Assembly (NCBI RefSeq): GCF_949987535.1
Contig: NC_080079.1
Location: 53,245,000-53,308,999, forward strand
Source of the DNA: Balaenoptera acutorostrata
Taxonomy: Eukaryota > Chordata > Mammalia > Artiodactyla > Balaenopteridae
Direction: 5' to 3'
Length of the DNA stretch: 64,000 bases
A program made the position numbers and the translations under genes. Shown in pieces: positions 46,457 to 58,049 of the stretch (positions within the stretch are counted from its first letter, which is position 1; each line of letters begins with the position of its first letter). The notes under the pieces are model-generated. The model did no database searches. It saw nothing but the letters and a program-made list of their open reading frames with translations, and was not told where the DNA came from.

Positions 46457-48300
46457 CAATGTAATCCATCATATTAACAGGCTAAAGAAAGATTACATAA
46501 TTATATAATTTGATGCAGAAAAAGCATTTGACAAAATTCGACACTCATTCTTTATAAAAACTCAGAAAAATAGGAATAGAGGAGAATTTCATCCACTTGA
46601 TAAAGAGCATCTGTAAAATACCTACATCTAATATTATACATCATGATGAAAGAGTGAGTGCTTTACCCGTAAGACTGAGAACAAGGCAAAGAAGTCTCTT
46701 TCACACTCTGACTCAACATAATGCTGGGTGTTGTAGACAGTGTAATAAGGCAAGAAAAAGAAATAAAAGCATATAAATTATAAAGGGAAAAAATAAAACT
46801 GTCCTTATTTGCATATGACATGATGGTCTACATAGAAAATCATCACAAGGAATCTATGATAACATTTCCAGAACTGATATTACTATATATATATTAGCAA
46901 TGAACATGGGGACATCAAAATTAAAAATACAGTACCATACAATATTGCTCAAAAAATTAAATACTTTGATGTAAATCTATCAAACATGTTTAGGGCTTGT
47001 GTGCTGAAAATTGGAAAATGCTGAAGAAAGAAATCAAAGAAAGCATATCATGTTCATGGGTTGGAAAATGCAACATATTAAATATATCAATTCTTTCCTA
47101 ATTAATATGAGTTTAATGCAATTCCTGTCAAATCCCAACAATATTTTTGTAGATATAGACAGAGAATTTAACATTTATATGGAAAGAAAAAGGAACTAGA
47201 ATAAAACAATTTTGAAAGGAATCTGCTGTCCTTAATTTCAAGGCATTATATAGCTATAGTCATCAAGACTCTGTGCTATCGGTTAAGGGATAGGGTCATA
47301 GCAAATGAAACAGAATAGAAAACCAGAAATATACCCATATAAATATGCCTGATTGAGTTTTGGCAAAAGTGAAAAAGCAATTCAATGGAGAAAAGACAGC
47401 CTTTTCCACAAGTGGAAAAGGAGTTGGACATCTATAGGCATAAAAATAAACCTTTATGTAAGTCTCATACCTTATACAAAATTAATTCAAAATTGATCAT
47501 GAGCTTACATGTTAAATGTAAAAATATAAAACTTTCAGAAAGAAAAATTATCAAGTTCTAGAGTGAGGCAAAAATTTTTTAGACTTGATAGTAACAACAT
47601 ACTCCATAAAAGGAAATACTGATAAATTAGACTTTATCAAAATTAAAAAAACTTTTGCTTTATGAAATATTCAGTTAGGAGGATAGAAAGACAAGCTACA
47701 GTGTGGAGAAAATATTTACAAACAAAATATACAACATATCCAAGAGTATCTAGACAAAGAACTCTCACTGCTCCACAAAAATTAAAAAATATTCAATTAG
47801 AAAATGGGCAAAGTAAGACACATTCCACTAAAGAATATAAAGATGACATATGAAAAGATGTTCAGCATCATTAGCCATTAGGAAAATGAAAATTAAAACC
47901 ACAAGGATATCACTACACATCTATCAGAATGCCCAAAATAATTTTTTTAAAAAGTGACAACACCAAACACTGACAAGGATGTGGAGAAGCTAATCGTTCA
48001 TATATTGCTTCTGGGAATGTAAAAAGTACAGCTAGTTTGGAAAACAGTCTGACAGTTTCTTATAAAACTAACGCCTAACTACCATATGACCCAGCAAGTG
48101 CATTGCTACACATTTATCCTAGAAAAATGGAAACTTTGCTTACACAAACACATGTGCATGAATGTTTTTAGCAGTTTTATTTGTAATAGCCCCAAACTGG
48201 AAACAATTCAGATGTCCTTCAATAGGTGAATAGTTAAACAAGCTATTATACACACATGTCATGGACTGCTACTACTCAGCAATAAAAAGGAACAAAATAT
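45850..48300 (+). pseudogene. Old L1 ORF2 remnant
   Basis: Decayed frames over 2.4 kb give ORF2-like order: the early RT region, the region upstream of the AYDM box (the equivalent of FADD, codons near 46813-46824), and the C-terminal part with a stretch like 'gcagcatcattagccattag' near 47862. No frame exceeds about 65 residues. It has been non-functional for a long time. Confidence 0.75.
46399..46453. repeat. (TA)n microsatellite with a (TG) patch
   Basis: Alternating TA with a short TGTGTG run, lying within the old L1 ORF2. It is likely to be length-variable. Confidence 0.95.
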
Positions 48301-48821
48301 TGATGCACACAACAATGGGAATGAATCGCTAAAGAATTATGCCAAGTTTAAAAAAAGCCAATTCCCCAAATTTCCATACTGTATGATTCTACTTATATAA
48401 CATTCTTGATATGACAGAATTATAGAAATGGAAGATAGATTAGTGGTGGCCAACAGTTAAGGAGAGGGTAGGGGCAAGAGGGAAATGGATTAGGTTATAA
48501 AAGGGCAAACTGAGGGATCCTTGTGGGATGGAAATGTCCTGTATTTTGACTATAAATTTCAGTATCCTGGTTATTGTATTGTACTATAGTTTTGCAAGAT
48601 GTTATTATTGCAGGAACTGGATAATCTGTAATGGCATCTTTATATTATTTTTTACAACTGCATGTAAATCGACAATTATAATAAAAATGTATTTAATAAA
48701 AGACCAGCAGACTGGCTATATGGTTCTTTAACTCAAGAAAAATTATACAAACAAAAATTTCACAGCCCTGGAATTAAGTTAGGAGCGCCATTTAGAGAGG
48801 AATTGGACCTTTCTGGTATTT

Positions 48822-48838
48822 CCCAGATCCTTTCTTTT
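48822..48838. repeat. Imperfect target duplication of U6-L1 chimera, left
   Basis: 'cccagatcctttctttt' resembles 'ctaaatcgtctttt' at 49126-49139 (11 of 14 aligned bases, plus a 2-base gap). On the minus strand both begin AAAAGA, the kind of site L1 endonuclease uses. Confidence 0.5.
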
Positions 48839-49024
48839 TTAAAATTATGATAAAAAATATATATATCATAAAATTTGTTATTTGAACCGTCCTTAAGTGT
48901 ATAGCCCAGTGGCGTTAAATTCATTCACATTGTTATGCAACCATCACCAACATCCATCTTCAGAACTTCTTCATTATCCCAAACTGAAACTTCATACCCA
49001 CTAAACAATAACTCTCCTTTCTCC
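48839..49024 (-). mobile_element. L1 3' end fused to U6 (chimera partner)
   Basis: On the minus strand, directly after the U6 sequence, comes 'ggagaaaggagagttattgtttagtgggtatgaagtttcag', then 'gatggatgttggtgatggttgc' and 'acgccactgggctatacactt'. It ends in A-rich sequence at 48839. This is the terminal ~185 bases of an old L1M-type 3' UTR. Confidence 0.8.
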
Positions 49025-49125
49025 AAAATATGATTGCTTCAAGAATTTTCATGTCATCTTTGTATAAGGGCCATACTTATCTCTGTATTGTTCCAATTTT
49101 AATATACGTACTGCCAAGTGAGCAC
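49025..49125 (-). pseudogene. U6 snRNA pseudogene (5' full length)
   Basis: U6 is the spliceosomal RNA that forms the catalytic core with U2. On the minus strand the sequence starts at 'gtgctcacttggcag', the true U6 5' end. It passes 'aaaattggaacaatacagagata' (with an intact ACAGAGA box), 'agtatggccctt', 'gatgacatgaaaattcttgaagc' and ends 'catatttt'. Several bases are missing after the ACAGAGA box, and CpG positions have decayed to TpG or CpA, so it cannot be functional. No TATA or PSE-type promoter was recognised upstream. It abuts an L1 3' end and together they form a chimeric retrocopy. Confidence 0.88.
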
Positions 49126-49139
49126 CTAAATCGTCTTTT

Positions 49140-49780
49140 GGGTGGCTATTTTTTCCACCTATATATCATAGCATCTGGGTGATAACCCAAAGACATCATT
49201 CCTGGTAACCCTATGATCTGCTTAACATGCTATGGTTAACAGAATCAATTGTTCGATCTGATTCTTTTGCCTTAAGACAATCTCACAGATATTTTGAGGG
49301 TTATGTTTGTAAGTAAATTGATTCAATTTTGAACCATCTGCTTCCTCTCTCCGCTTTTCTTGTTGTCTGCTCTATGAAACATATCGTTGGATAACTAAGG
49401 TGCTCATTTTACTTCACCTAAAGTTCTGTGTGCCTGTGGATTATATGGACCTGGAGAAATTCTGAGGGAAGGAATATTCTTTCATAATTCAAGAAATCAG
49501 CTATTTCAATAAATTATTCTTGGTAATCTTTGTTTCTCTCTCTCTCTTCTTAAAAATATGCAGGATTATGAACCTTCTGTTTTTAAAGCTTTCTCCTATG
49601 TATAAGTACCTTGAATTCTGGAAATATTTAGTAGAATGTATTCTATTTAATTTCTTCAGTTCAGTTGGGATATATTTTGTAAAACTGGTGTCAGAAATTA
49701 CAACGCTCTTCTCTGATATTGAAGTATTTTGAGTGTATGAGGCTTTCCCTTAGTGTGGAAATTGGTCGCATTTCATTTTC
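49140..49780. other. No feature recognised
   Basis: No gene or repeat could be supported to the right of the U6 copy. Confidence 0.4.
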
Positions 49781-49797
49781 TAAACAGACTATTTTTA

Positions 49798-50058
49798 TTT
49801 ATTTATTTATTTATTTATTTATTTTATTTATCTAATTGGCTTTTTTTAAAAAACATCTTTATTGGAGTATAATTGCTTTACAAAGGTGTGTTAGTTTCTG
49901 CTGTATAACAAAGTGAATCAGCTATACATACACATACATCCCCATATCTCTTCCCTCTTGTGTCTCCCTCCCACCCTCTCTATCCCACCCCTCTAGGTGG
50001 ACACAAAGCACCGAGCTGATCTCCCTGTGCTATGTGGCTGCTTCCCACTAGCTATCTT
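49798..50058 (-). mobile_element. L1 3' end fragment, 5' truncated
   Basis: A T-rich (TTTA)n tail on the left, then 'ttattggagtataattgctttacaaaggtgtgttag' and so on to 'cttcccactagctatctt'. The target duplication 'aaacagactattttta' (49782-49797) and 'aaatagactattttta' (50059-50074) has one mismatch. Same 3' UTR subfamily as L1 copy 2. Confidence 0.9.
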
Positions 50059-51990
50059 AAATAGACTATTTTTAGAAGAGTTTTAGATTTATAGAAAAGT
50101 TGAGAAGCTAGTACAGAGGATTCTCATATATCTTGCAGTCAGTTTCCTTTATATTAGTATGATATTTATTATAATTAATAAGGTAATATTGATACATTAT
50201 TATTAACCAAAATTCATAGTTTATTCAGATTTCCTTAGTTTTTACCTTTTCTATTTCAGGATCGCATCCAGGACACCACACTACATTTTGTTGCTATGTT
50301 CCCTTTGGCTCCTCTTGGCTGTGGAGTTTCTCAGACTTTCCTTGTTTTTGATTCTCTTGACAGTTTTGAGGATTACTGGGTAGGTGTTTATAGGACATCC
50401 CTCAATTAGACTTTATACAATATCTTTCTCATGAACACAGCAATTAAGTGCCATTTTCATCTGCTCAGTGTGTGAGAGTTAGATAAAGGATATGGTTGGG
50501 GTGAGAGCTCAGGATTGCTTGGTTTACATATTAAATGCATGCTTTCAAATAAGTTGTTTGCTATCTCTAGGAATTAGCTAATTTGGGGAGAGGCAATATC
50601 ACCCTGAGTTCACAAGGCCCCAAGATGTCAAAGTATCATAGAATACAGAAAATAAAAAACATGATCTTTATACAACTTATTATTTTACTGTTTCCATGAT
50701 TGTACTTTTTCCAGAATGTCATATAATTGGAATCATACAATATGTAGATTTTTCAGATTGATTTCTTTCCTTTAGCAAGATTTACTTAAAATTCCTTCAT
50801 ATCTTGATAGCTTATATATTTTAAAGTGGTGAATAACATTCTGTTGTATGACTGTACCACTGTTTGTTCATCCATTAACCTTCTGAGGGACATCTTCCTT
50901 CTAGCTCCTTTCAGTTTTTGACAGTTATGAATAAAGCTGCTACAAACATTCATGTGCAGATCTTTGTGTGGACATATGTTTTCAAGTCAATTGGAAAAAA
51001 ATATCCTGGAGTACAATTCCTGGATCATATGTTAAGACTATATTTAGCTTTGTAAAAAACTGCCCAAACAACTTCCAAAGTGGTGTACCATTTTGCATTC
51101 CCACCAACAATGAATGAAAATTTCAGTTGTTCCACATCCTCACTAGCATTTGGTATTTTCAGTTTTTTGGATTTTAGCCATTCCAGTAAGTATCTAGTGG
51201 TATCTCATTGTTGTTTTGATTTGCAATTACCTAATAACAACTGATGCTGAGAATTTTTTCATATGCTTATTTTTCAGCTGTATATCTTCTCTGGTAAGAT
51301 ACCTGCTCAGATTTTTCATCTTTTTCTGAATTGAGTTGTTTATTTCCTTACTGTTGAGTTTTAAGATTTTTTGGTGTATTTTAGATAAAAACCCTTAATC
51401 AGTTATGTGGTTTGCAAATATGTTCTATTAGTATGTGGCTTGTCTTTTGTTTCCCTTAAAGGTGTCTTTAATAGAGCAGAAGTTTTTCAGTATTTAATTT
51501 TAACAAAGTTGAATATATAAGTTTGTTCTTTCATAAATTTTACTTTAGTTGTATCTAAAAACTCATTGCTAAACCCAGATAGATTTTCTCCTACGTTTTC
51601 TTTTAGAAGTTTTATTTTAAAGTCTATGATCCATTTTTAGTTAATTTTTGTGAAACAAGTAAGATGATGATGGTGATTATTTTACAAATAGATGTCTAAT
51701 TGTTCTAGTACTATTTGTTATAAAGATTATCCTTTCTCCGTTGAGTTGCCTTTGCTCCTTTGTCAAAGGTCAGTTGACTATACTTTTATGGATCTATTTC
51801 TGGGCTCTCTCTTTGGTTCCACTGATACATGTGTCTGTTCGTTTACCAGTATTACACTGTCTTGATTACTGTAGCTTTTTAAAAAATAGACAGTTCAGAG
51901 GGCCCCAGCTTTGGTCATTTAAATTTGTCAGGAAGAAGGCTAGAGGACTGAGATTTTTATTTTCCAATTAAGCCACTAGTATACCTGCAG
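50059..51990 (-). mobile_element. Old L1 (L1MB-like) 3' UTR and ORF2 end
   Basis: Antisense L1M: 'agttttagatttatagaaaagttgagaagctagtacagagg' (50081-50121), 'ggatcgcatccaggacaccacactacattttgttg' (50259-50293), then old ORF2 ('cattcccaccaacaatga' near 51098). The young L1 fragment at 49798 inserted at its left edge. Confidence 0.75.
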
Positions 51991-52095
51991 TGAGTGTATC
52001 CATCAATCATATCCCTCCAATGCCTACATTCTCCAGCCAAAATTTTAACAAGATGGTGTGGCAGAGTTTCTAGGTACACAGAATGTCAAGTATTT
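51990..52095. other. Short gap between L1 remnants
   Basis: No feature recognised. Confidence 0.4.
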
Positions 52096-52099
52096 TATT

Positions 52100-52600
52100 A
52101 ACTTAGAAAAAAATAGTTTCAATATATAAAACTGAAAAAGTTGGTATCCAGAGTACATGAAGAACTCCTATAAATCAATATGAAAATTATAAATAAATAA
52201 GTTTTAAAAGTAGATGAGAGACACGAATGGGCAATTCACAGAAGAAATTAAAATAGCCAACAAAAAAAAGAAAGAAAATATTCTCTCCTAACTCCTCAGG
52301 GATCAAGTGGTACAAATTAAAACAGCAATAGCATTTCACATCAATCAGATTCACAGATTCACACAAATTTAAAAGCCTGATAGTAACATGTGATACATTA
52401 TGACACAGTAGGAAATTTCATATACTGTTATTACAGAATCAGTTAGCATGAACATCCTAGGGAGTATTTTGAAAATAACTAATAATATTAAATATTTGTA
52501 TTTCTTATGACACAGCAGCATTTCACCTCAAAGTATGTATTTTAGAGAAATTGTTAAAAAAGCCAAAGAAAGAGATTAAAAATGTAATAGATTTTTCTAC
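52100..52600 (+). mobile_element. Old L1 ORF2 fragment, sense
   Basis: 'tacatgaagaactcctataaatcaatatgaaaa' (52155-52187), 'gggcaattcacagaagaaattaaaatagcc' (52229-52258) and 'gcatttcacatcaatcagattcac' follow the ORF2 3' region of old L1. Confidence 0.65.
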
Positions 52601-52604
52601 TTTC

Positions 52605-53205
52605 TGTATTCATCCCTACTGGGTGATTTTACCTAGGAAAGTCTAAGGAGAGCAGTTATTCCAATCCCTTCCCTTTTCTCAATCTGAAACGCTTGTTCTA
52701 GTTTTAAATGTCTGGGCAGCCAAGCCAAAAGCAGAGTAATTGAAACAGAAAGCATCACAGCCAAAGTCACATCCAGGCAATTTTCCTGTTAACTACATTG
52801 AGGGAGAAAATGGCAAATAACTTCAGAAGATGCTTCAGAAATTGCTCCTGTTTTCTTGTGGCACACCATCCATATCATTTGGCAAACGTATGATAGAATT
52901 TTTTATCATATTAGCACACAATCTTTATGATTGTATTAAAAACTTGTACTAAGGCACCATGGAAAATTGGAAACACCAGGTATTTTCATGCCATATTAAT
53001 TCTCAAGGGACTTATGGAGATTAAATTAAACTTGAATAAAAGCTTTGGGTTTTTCATGTTTTGCTCCAGAGACACATTTTTAAAATTCCTGGTTTAGCAA
53101 AATGCCTCTACAGTGTTTGGAACCAGACATTTCTGTATATTTTAACCTTTTAAAAATTTAACCTTCTTGAGATAAAATATCATTGTAAATAAAATGGACC
53201 TAAAT
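52605..53205. other. No feature recognised
   Basis: No gene or repeat identified. Confidence 0.4.
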
Positions 53206-53209
53206 GATG

Positions 53210-53310
53210 ACCATTTTATAGAGGTTTTGTGAGAAATATATGAAATTGTAAGTAAAGGCTTTTAGCATCATGATTGGCACAGTAAGAGCTCAATGAATGT
53301 TAATTCTCTT
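53210..53310 (+). mobile_element. MIR SINE 3' fragment
   Basis: 'tttagcatcatgattggcacagtaagagctcaatgaatgttaatt' (53260-53304) is the MIR 3' end. Confidence 0.6.
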
Positions 53311-53609
53311 TCTTCCAATTTACTTAGAATAATTCCAACATGCAGAGAGTTACGGAGAGTAAAACAAATAGCCATTTAAAGAATGATAGTATCTTTTCAG
53401 ATTGTCTCAAATGATCTTTAAAGAAATCAATTACTACAGGCACAATTAAAGCTCCCTGTGTTCTATCTCTGACTACATTCATCTGCTTTCCCTAGAAATA
53501 ACTATTATCCTTATTTATTCATCATTCCCATGCATTTCTGTGAGTTTTAATTGTATATATTTATATAGGAATAGCAAACAATAAAGTGTATAGTGTAAAA
53601 TATAACTTT

Positions 53610-53888
53610 AATTAAATAGACTCAGGAGACCAGAAGGGGGAGCTCTCACGCCCTACAACGACAGCAGAGCCCAAGGGAAGGGAAAAAGACTCCTTTCCCG
53701 GCAAGGACTCGGCCATTGCAGAACTGACTGCTGTAGCCCTCCCAACTTCCTTTTCCCCTCTCCAAAAGTGTTCTTCCCTTGTCATGTGGGAACTTGCAAA
53801 TGGCTCTCCACGGTTGCAGACCCCAAACTGCAATTCTTGAATAAACTTACCTTTGCTGGAGAAATAATTGGCAGTTTATTTGTTTTAG
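53610..53888 (+). mobile_element. ERV1-like LTR (copy A), no internal region
   Basis: Runs from 'ctcaggagaccagaagggggagctctc' to 'aattggcagtttatttgttttaggtcaaca'. AATAAA lies near 53841. It is related to copy B at 57.7 kb, about 80% identical by eye. No gag, pol or env is next to it. Exact ends and the 4-bp duplication are not resolved. Confidence 0.6.
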
Positions 53889-53894
53889 GTCAAC

Positions 53895-54585
53895 AATAGA
53901 TATAGTATTTTTAAACTTTATACAAATGACAATGTTTTATTTTTATGGATTGGGTAAATTTAAAATCTAATTCCATTTTTTCCCATGTAGATAACAAATT
54001 GTCCCAGATCAATATATTAAATAGTTAATTATTTCCTCATTGATTTGTAATGTCATCCTAATCAAATATCAAGTTTCCTTGTAGGTGTGTGAGTTTGAAT
54101 TCCCTTCTTTTTTTTTTTTCTTTTTGCACATAAAGCATTTATTTTAAATGTTTTAAGGATAGGATAGAGTTACAACATAATTATAAAAATTACTTACAGA
54201 ATTAACAGATTTATATTGTTTATACTTCTAAATGCAGAGAACAGGGAACTGTCTACACATTGTATAAAATAAAATTAAAATTAAAAATGATTGAATTCCC
54301 TTCTAGTCTTTCAGTCTCATCATACATCCCTGTGTCAGTACCACATTGTCTTATTCAAAACAGCTTTATAACAAACTTGATATTTTGTAAGGCAATTTCT
54401 TTTAATTCTTTTAAATTTTGGTAGCTATTCCTAAACTTTTTATTTTCTGTATTAATTAGAATCTGGTTGTTAAGTTACACATGCACACATTTCAGACTTT
54501 CATTGAGATAGTACTGAATTTTGGGGATAATCTGGAGAGATTCGACTTTATTATAATAATTCATGTACATGATATACCCCGATGC
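53895..54585. other. No gene; AT-rich
   Basis: AT-rich, with one run of T near 54108. No repeat named. Confidence 0.4.
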
Positions 54586-54589
54586 AGTC

Positions 54590-55160
54590 TGTCAGTGAGA
54601 AACAAAGCCAGACATTTGTTAAAGGAAGTAAGATAGATTTCACTTAGTAACTACTTCAGTAGGCAAGAGAGTCCAGTTTAAATTGAGCTCAACTTCAATC
54701 TTTGAAGAGGTTACTGGGCATATTAAAGGGAGAATGAAGGAGGAGAAATGATGGGGGCTCCAGCAGAGTCAGGGAAGTTGAAAGTTATGAAGTGGGTAGG
54801 GAGGTTGGTCAATGTGATTAGACCATCTGCGTTTGCTAACTGGCACATATTGAAGTTAGGCTCTTACGCTCCTGCAGAGGCTGGGAGACAGCATCTCTGT
54901 CCAGGTGTTGGCTAGAACAATCAGTAAATTCTTTTTGCAGCTTTGAGCTTTCCCAGGCAGGAACTTAAGGGGGCCTGGGTCATCCCAGGGATGTGGTTTT
55001 AAGCTGTTAGAAATTATGCTGGAGTTTGTTCAAGTCTATTTGTATGGGGGTGGACAACATTGTTTGTGCTGAGAGTCTACAGTCTTCACAGGCCAAGGTT
55101 GAGCCCTAGATGAGAAGGGAGCTCAGAGGATCCTGAGTTTGGTCAAGGAGAGAGTCTGTC
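54590..55160. other. Unassigned sequence of higher GC
   Basis: A compact block with 'gggagaatgaaggaggagaaatgatgggggctcc' near 54730 and 'ggcctgggtcatcccagggatg' near 54973. It looks like a decayed repeat or LTR I cannot name. No open frame of note. Confidence 0.3.
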
Positions 55161-55454
55161 AATTCAGCTCTTTTTATACTCTTTACTAATGTTTTGTGAT
55201 TTTTTAAAAATCCCACGGTGAATCAGTCAATCATGTTCAAAATCAATAAATCAAGAAAGCATGTGAGCATATCGTATAGAATAAGTTGTCTATTCTACGC
55301 AGACTGAGAGACTTAAGCCAGTAGGAGGTCACCTATACAAAATAAAGTTATGTTTTTGTATATCTGAATTTTGGATGTTTAAATTCCTTCCTTGTTTTAT
55401 ACACACATAGATAGATAAACAGACAGATAGAGGAATAGATAGATGACCGTTAGA

Positions 55455-56500
55455 TCAATAAAAAGAATGTATATTTAAGGAAAAAGTAACTGACGACCTT
55501 TTAGAAGCAGAAAAATATATGAGACAGAAATTACCTAAATCACCACAGAAAGAATTCAGGCACAGAATTCTGGACGGGCTCCAGGATGTTGTCGACAAAA
55601 TGTTCTCTTTTACAAAGGACCTCAAAAAAGAGATACAAGGCTTAAAAAGAGGATGAAAATGGGAGAAAAACAAAATCCATTAGAGAGATGAAAGCCATAG
55701 TAGAAGTAACATGAATTAGAATACAATCTAAAAAGCATTCATTATAGAAAAGATCATAGAGGGCTTCCCTGGTGGCTCAGTGGTTGAGAATCTGCCTGTC
55801 AATGCAGGGGAAACGGGTTCGAGCCCTGGTCTGGGAAGATCCCACATGCCGCGGAGCGACTAGGCCCATGAGCCACAGTTGCTGAGCCTGCGCGTCTGGA
55901 GCCTGTGCTCCCAACAAGAGAGGCCACGATAGTGAGAGGCCCGCTCACCGCGATGAAGAGTGGCCCCCGCTCGCCACAACTACAGAAAGCCCTCGCACAG
56001 AAACGAAGACCCAACACAGCCAAAAATAAATAAGTAAATTAATTAATTAAAAAAAAAAAAAAGATCATAGATATGGATGGGAGAAGAAATATAATACATA
56101 TGTAATTGACATCCTTGGAAAAGGCCAAATACAATATAAAATGTAATGAAATATGTAAACTCAAAGGAAATTTCTTCTAAAATAAAGAACATTGTTGTCT
56201 GTAGAGCAAAAGGGCACATCAATCCCCAGAAGATTTTGATACAGAAAAATTAACACCAATTTATAAATATATTAAGAATATCAAATTTAAAAGTATAAAG
56301 AAAGCTTTGTGGGTAGTCACTGAGGCAGACAGCAAATTAAGCAGAGTTTGGGTCTCAGACTTTTTACATTAACACTTATTTGAGTAGACAGACAATGAAT
56401 TCTGAGGAAATTCTGTGGGAAATAAAGTGTGACCTAATATTCATATCTTCAGCCCTGTTGTCAATTCAAGTATAAAGGTAACAAAGAGACAATTACAGAT
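55455..56500 (+). mobile_element. Old L1/HAL1 ORF1-type fragment, split by a SINE
   Basis: The plus strand translates to a charged, coiled-coil-like stretch (EKVTDDLLEAEKYMRQKLP, then QDVVDKMFSFTKDLKKEIQG) ending at a stop near 55655, of the kind seen in L1/HAL1 ORF1. Sequence continues past the SINE at 55760-56058. The match is by pattern and recall. Confidence 0.5.
55760..56058 (+). mobile_element. CHR-type SINE, long form
   Basis: Head 'agggcttccctggtggctcagtggtt', B-box 'gggttcgagccctgg', end 'aaacgaagacccaacacagcc' and an A tail. Target duplication 'aaaagatcatag' at 55748-55759 and 56059-56070, exact. Confidence 0.93.
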
Positions 56501-56849
56501 ATTCAAGAAGTTTAGGACTGAAGCATCTGAGCTCCTACCACCAAAATCAACAAGCAATCAAGCAAACAAACAAACAAACAAACTCTAATGAATGACAAAA
56601 CCCATCCAAACAGGAAAAGAAACAAGACATAACTCAAGATACTAAAGAATAGAAGCCACGTTGAAATCACTTGTGGTGGGCACTTAATCCATTTAGTTAG
56701 AAGTGTAAAATATAACAACTGTGAAAAGTATATTTTTTAAAAAGAAGATACTTTGATATAGTTCAACCTGTTAATTTTTAATATCATTTTCTAAACTCTA
56801 GAGGCATGTTTTAGGAACCAAATATTTCTTATGTGGAATATTATTCAGG

Positions 56850-57180
56850 ACAGTCTGGGATAAGTTACAGTAACATACACCTCCAAAATCTCAGTAGCTG
56901 AATACAAGAAGGCTTTATTTCTTCTTGTTGCAAAGTCAGCCAGAGGTCCAGGCATCTGTTTCCATTTGGTTTTATCGTCATGCAGCTACACTATATAGAT
57001 TATGTAGCCTCCCTGGTGAACATGTAGGGGAAGCAAGTGTTAGAGAGATACATATGGCAACTGAATGCTTTGCTTGGAAGTCACGTTATTCTTCCACTCC
57101 AACTCATTGGCTAGAAACAGTCACATGATCCTGCTTATCAACAAAAGAACACCATGCAGTGTAAATCTCCTGGAGCACAA
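56850..57180. other. Unclassified interspersed repeat
   Basis: 'cctccaaaatctcagtagctgaatacaagaagg' (56880-56912), 'tgaatgctttgcttggaagtcacg' and 'cattggctagaaacagtcacatgatc' (57104-57129) match a common mammalian repeat whose name I cannot give with certainty. Confidence 0.45.
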
Positions 57181-57371
57181 AAGGAGAGGAAAATCAGATA
57201 GGGTGAGAACTAGAAGGCTCTACCAAAGTAAGAAAGTTAATTCTCTGAAGTTTAGTAACTCCTTTAGGTTTCCATTAATGCTCTCTCTTTGTTTCACTTA
57301 AGTTCAATTGAATTCTAAGTTATTTTTCACAAATACAATTATATAATTTTTTACACATTTATTTTTTCATT

Positions 57372-57511
57372 TCTTTTTCCTCTTCCTCCCTCCCTCCCTC
57401 CTTGTTTCTTTCCTTCTTTCTCTTTCTTTTTCCTTCCTTCCTTCCTTCCTTTCTTCCTTCCTTCCTTTCTTTCTTTCTTTCTTTCTTTTTTTCTTTTCTT
57501 TTCTTTCTTTG

Positions 57512-57543
<32 letters not shown>

Positions 57544-57660
57544 TTTCCTTCCTTCCTTCCTTCCTTCCTTCCTTCCTTCCTTCCTTCCTTCTTTTCTTTC
57601 TTCTGCCTTCTCTCTCTCTCTCTCTCCTTTCCCTCCCTCCCTTTCTCTCTTCCTTTCTAA
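57372..57660 (+). repeat. Polypyrimidine microsatellite (CTTT/CCTT)n
   Basis: About 290 bases almost free of purines on the plus strand: CTTT and CCTT units with short TTTG interruptions, then a CT run and CCCT units. Long antisense K/E/R-rich frames here (for example 57359-57727) are artefacts. Confidence 0.95.
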
Positions 57661-57714
57661 GTATGCATAAATATGAGAGGTGACTAAAATAACACTTATG
57701 TAAAAAATTAATAA

Positions 57715-58045
57715 ATGGAAACCTCAATTACAAAGAGCTGGGAACCAGAAAGGGGAGCTCTCATGCCCTGTGATAATAGCAGAGCCCAACAGGAAGGAGA
57801 AACCCTACTTTTCTTTCCTGGCAAGGACTCAGCCAACGAAGAGTCATGGACTCTGTTTATTATAGCCCTCCCAGCTCCCTTTTTCCTCTCTGTGAAAGTG
57901 TTCTCCTTCTCTTGTTGTGCAGGGACTTGCACATGGTTCACCATAGTTGCAGACCCCAAATTGCAATTCTCTGCAGATCCTTAATAAACCCATCTTTTCT
58001 GGAGAAATACCTGGCAGTCTATTTGTTTCAGTTCAACACTTACCA
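57715..58045 (+). mobile_element. ERV1-like LTR (copy B), no internal region
   Basis: Same family as copy A at 53.6 kb. It has 'ccagaaaggggagctctcatgccctg', 'tcctggcaaggactcagcc', 'ttgcagaccccaaattgcaattc' and AATAAA near 57982, and ends 'ctatttgtttcagttcaaca'. No retroviral reading frame adjoins it. Confidence 0.6.
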
Positions 58046-58049
58046 AATG

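Larger units (their letters stand above)
45850..48700 (+). mobile_element. Old L1 (L1M-type), ORF2 part to 3' end
   Basis: Sense ORF2 from 'aatagacaaatctctagcaagagtgac' through 'ttgatgcagaaaaagcatttgacaaaa' (46511-46537) and 'ccttatttgcatatgacatgatgg' (RT core region, near 46803). It ends in 'actgcatgtaaatcgacaattataataaaa' at 48657-48686. It is heavily diverged with many stops. Confidence 0.8.

Noticed and set aside
57359..57727. 122-residue K/E/R-rich frame on the minus strand
   Set aside because: It is the translation of the pyrimidine microsatellite.
53610..58045. A single provirus bounded by two LTRs
   Set aside because: The interval has no gag, pol or env trace and contains unrelated older repeats.
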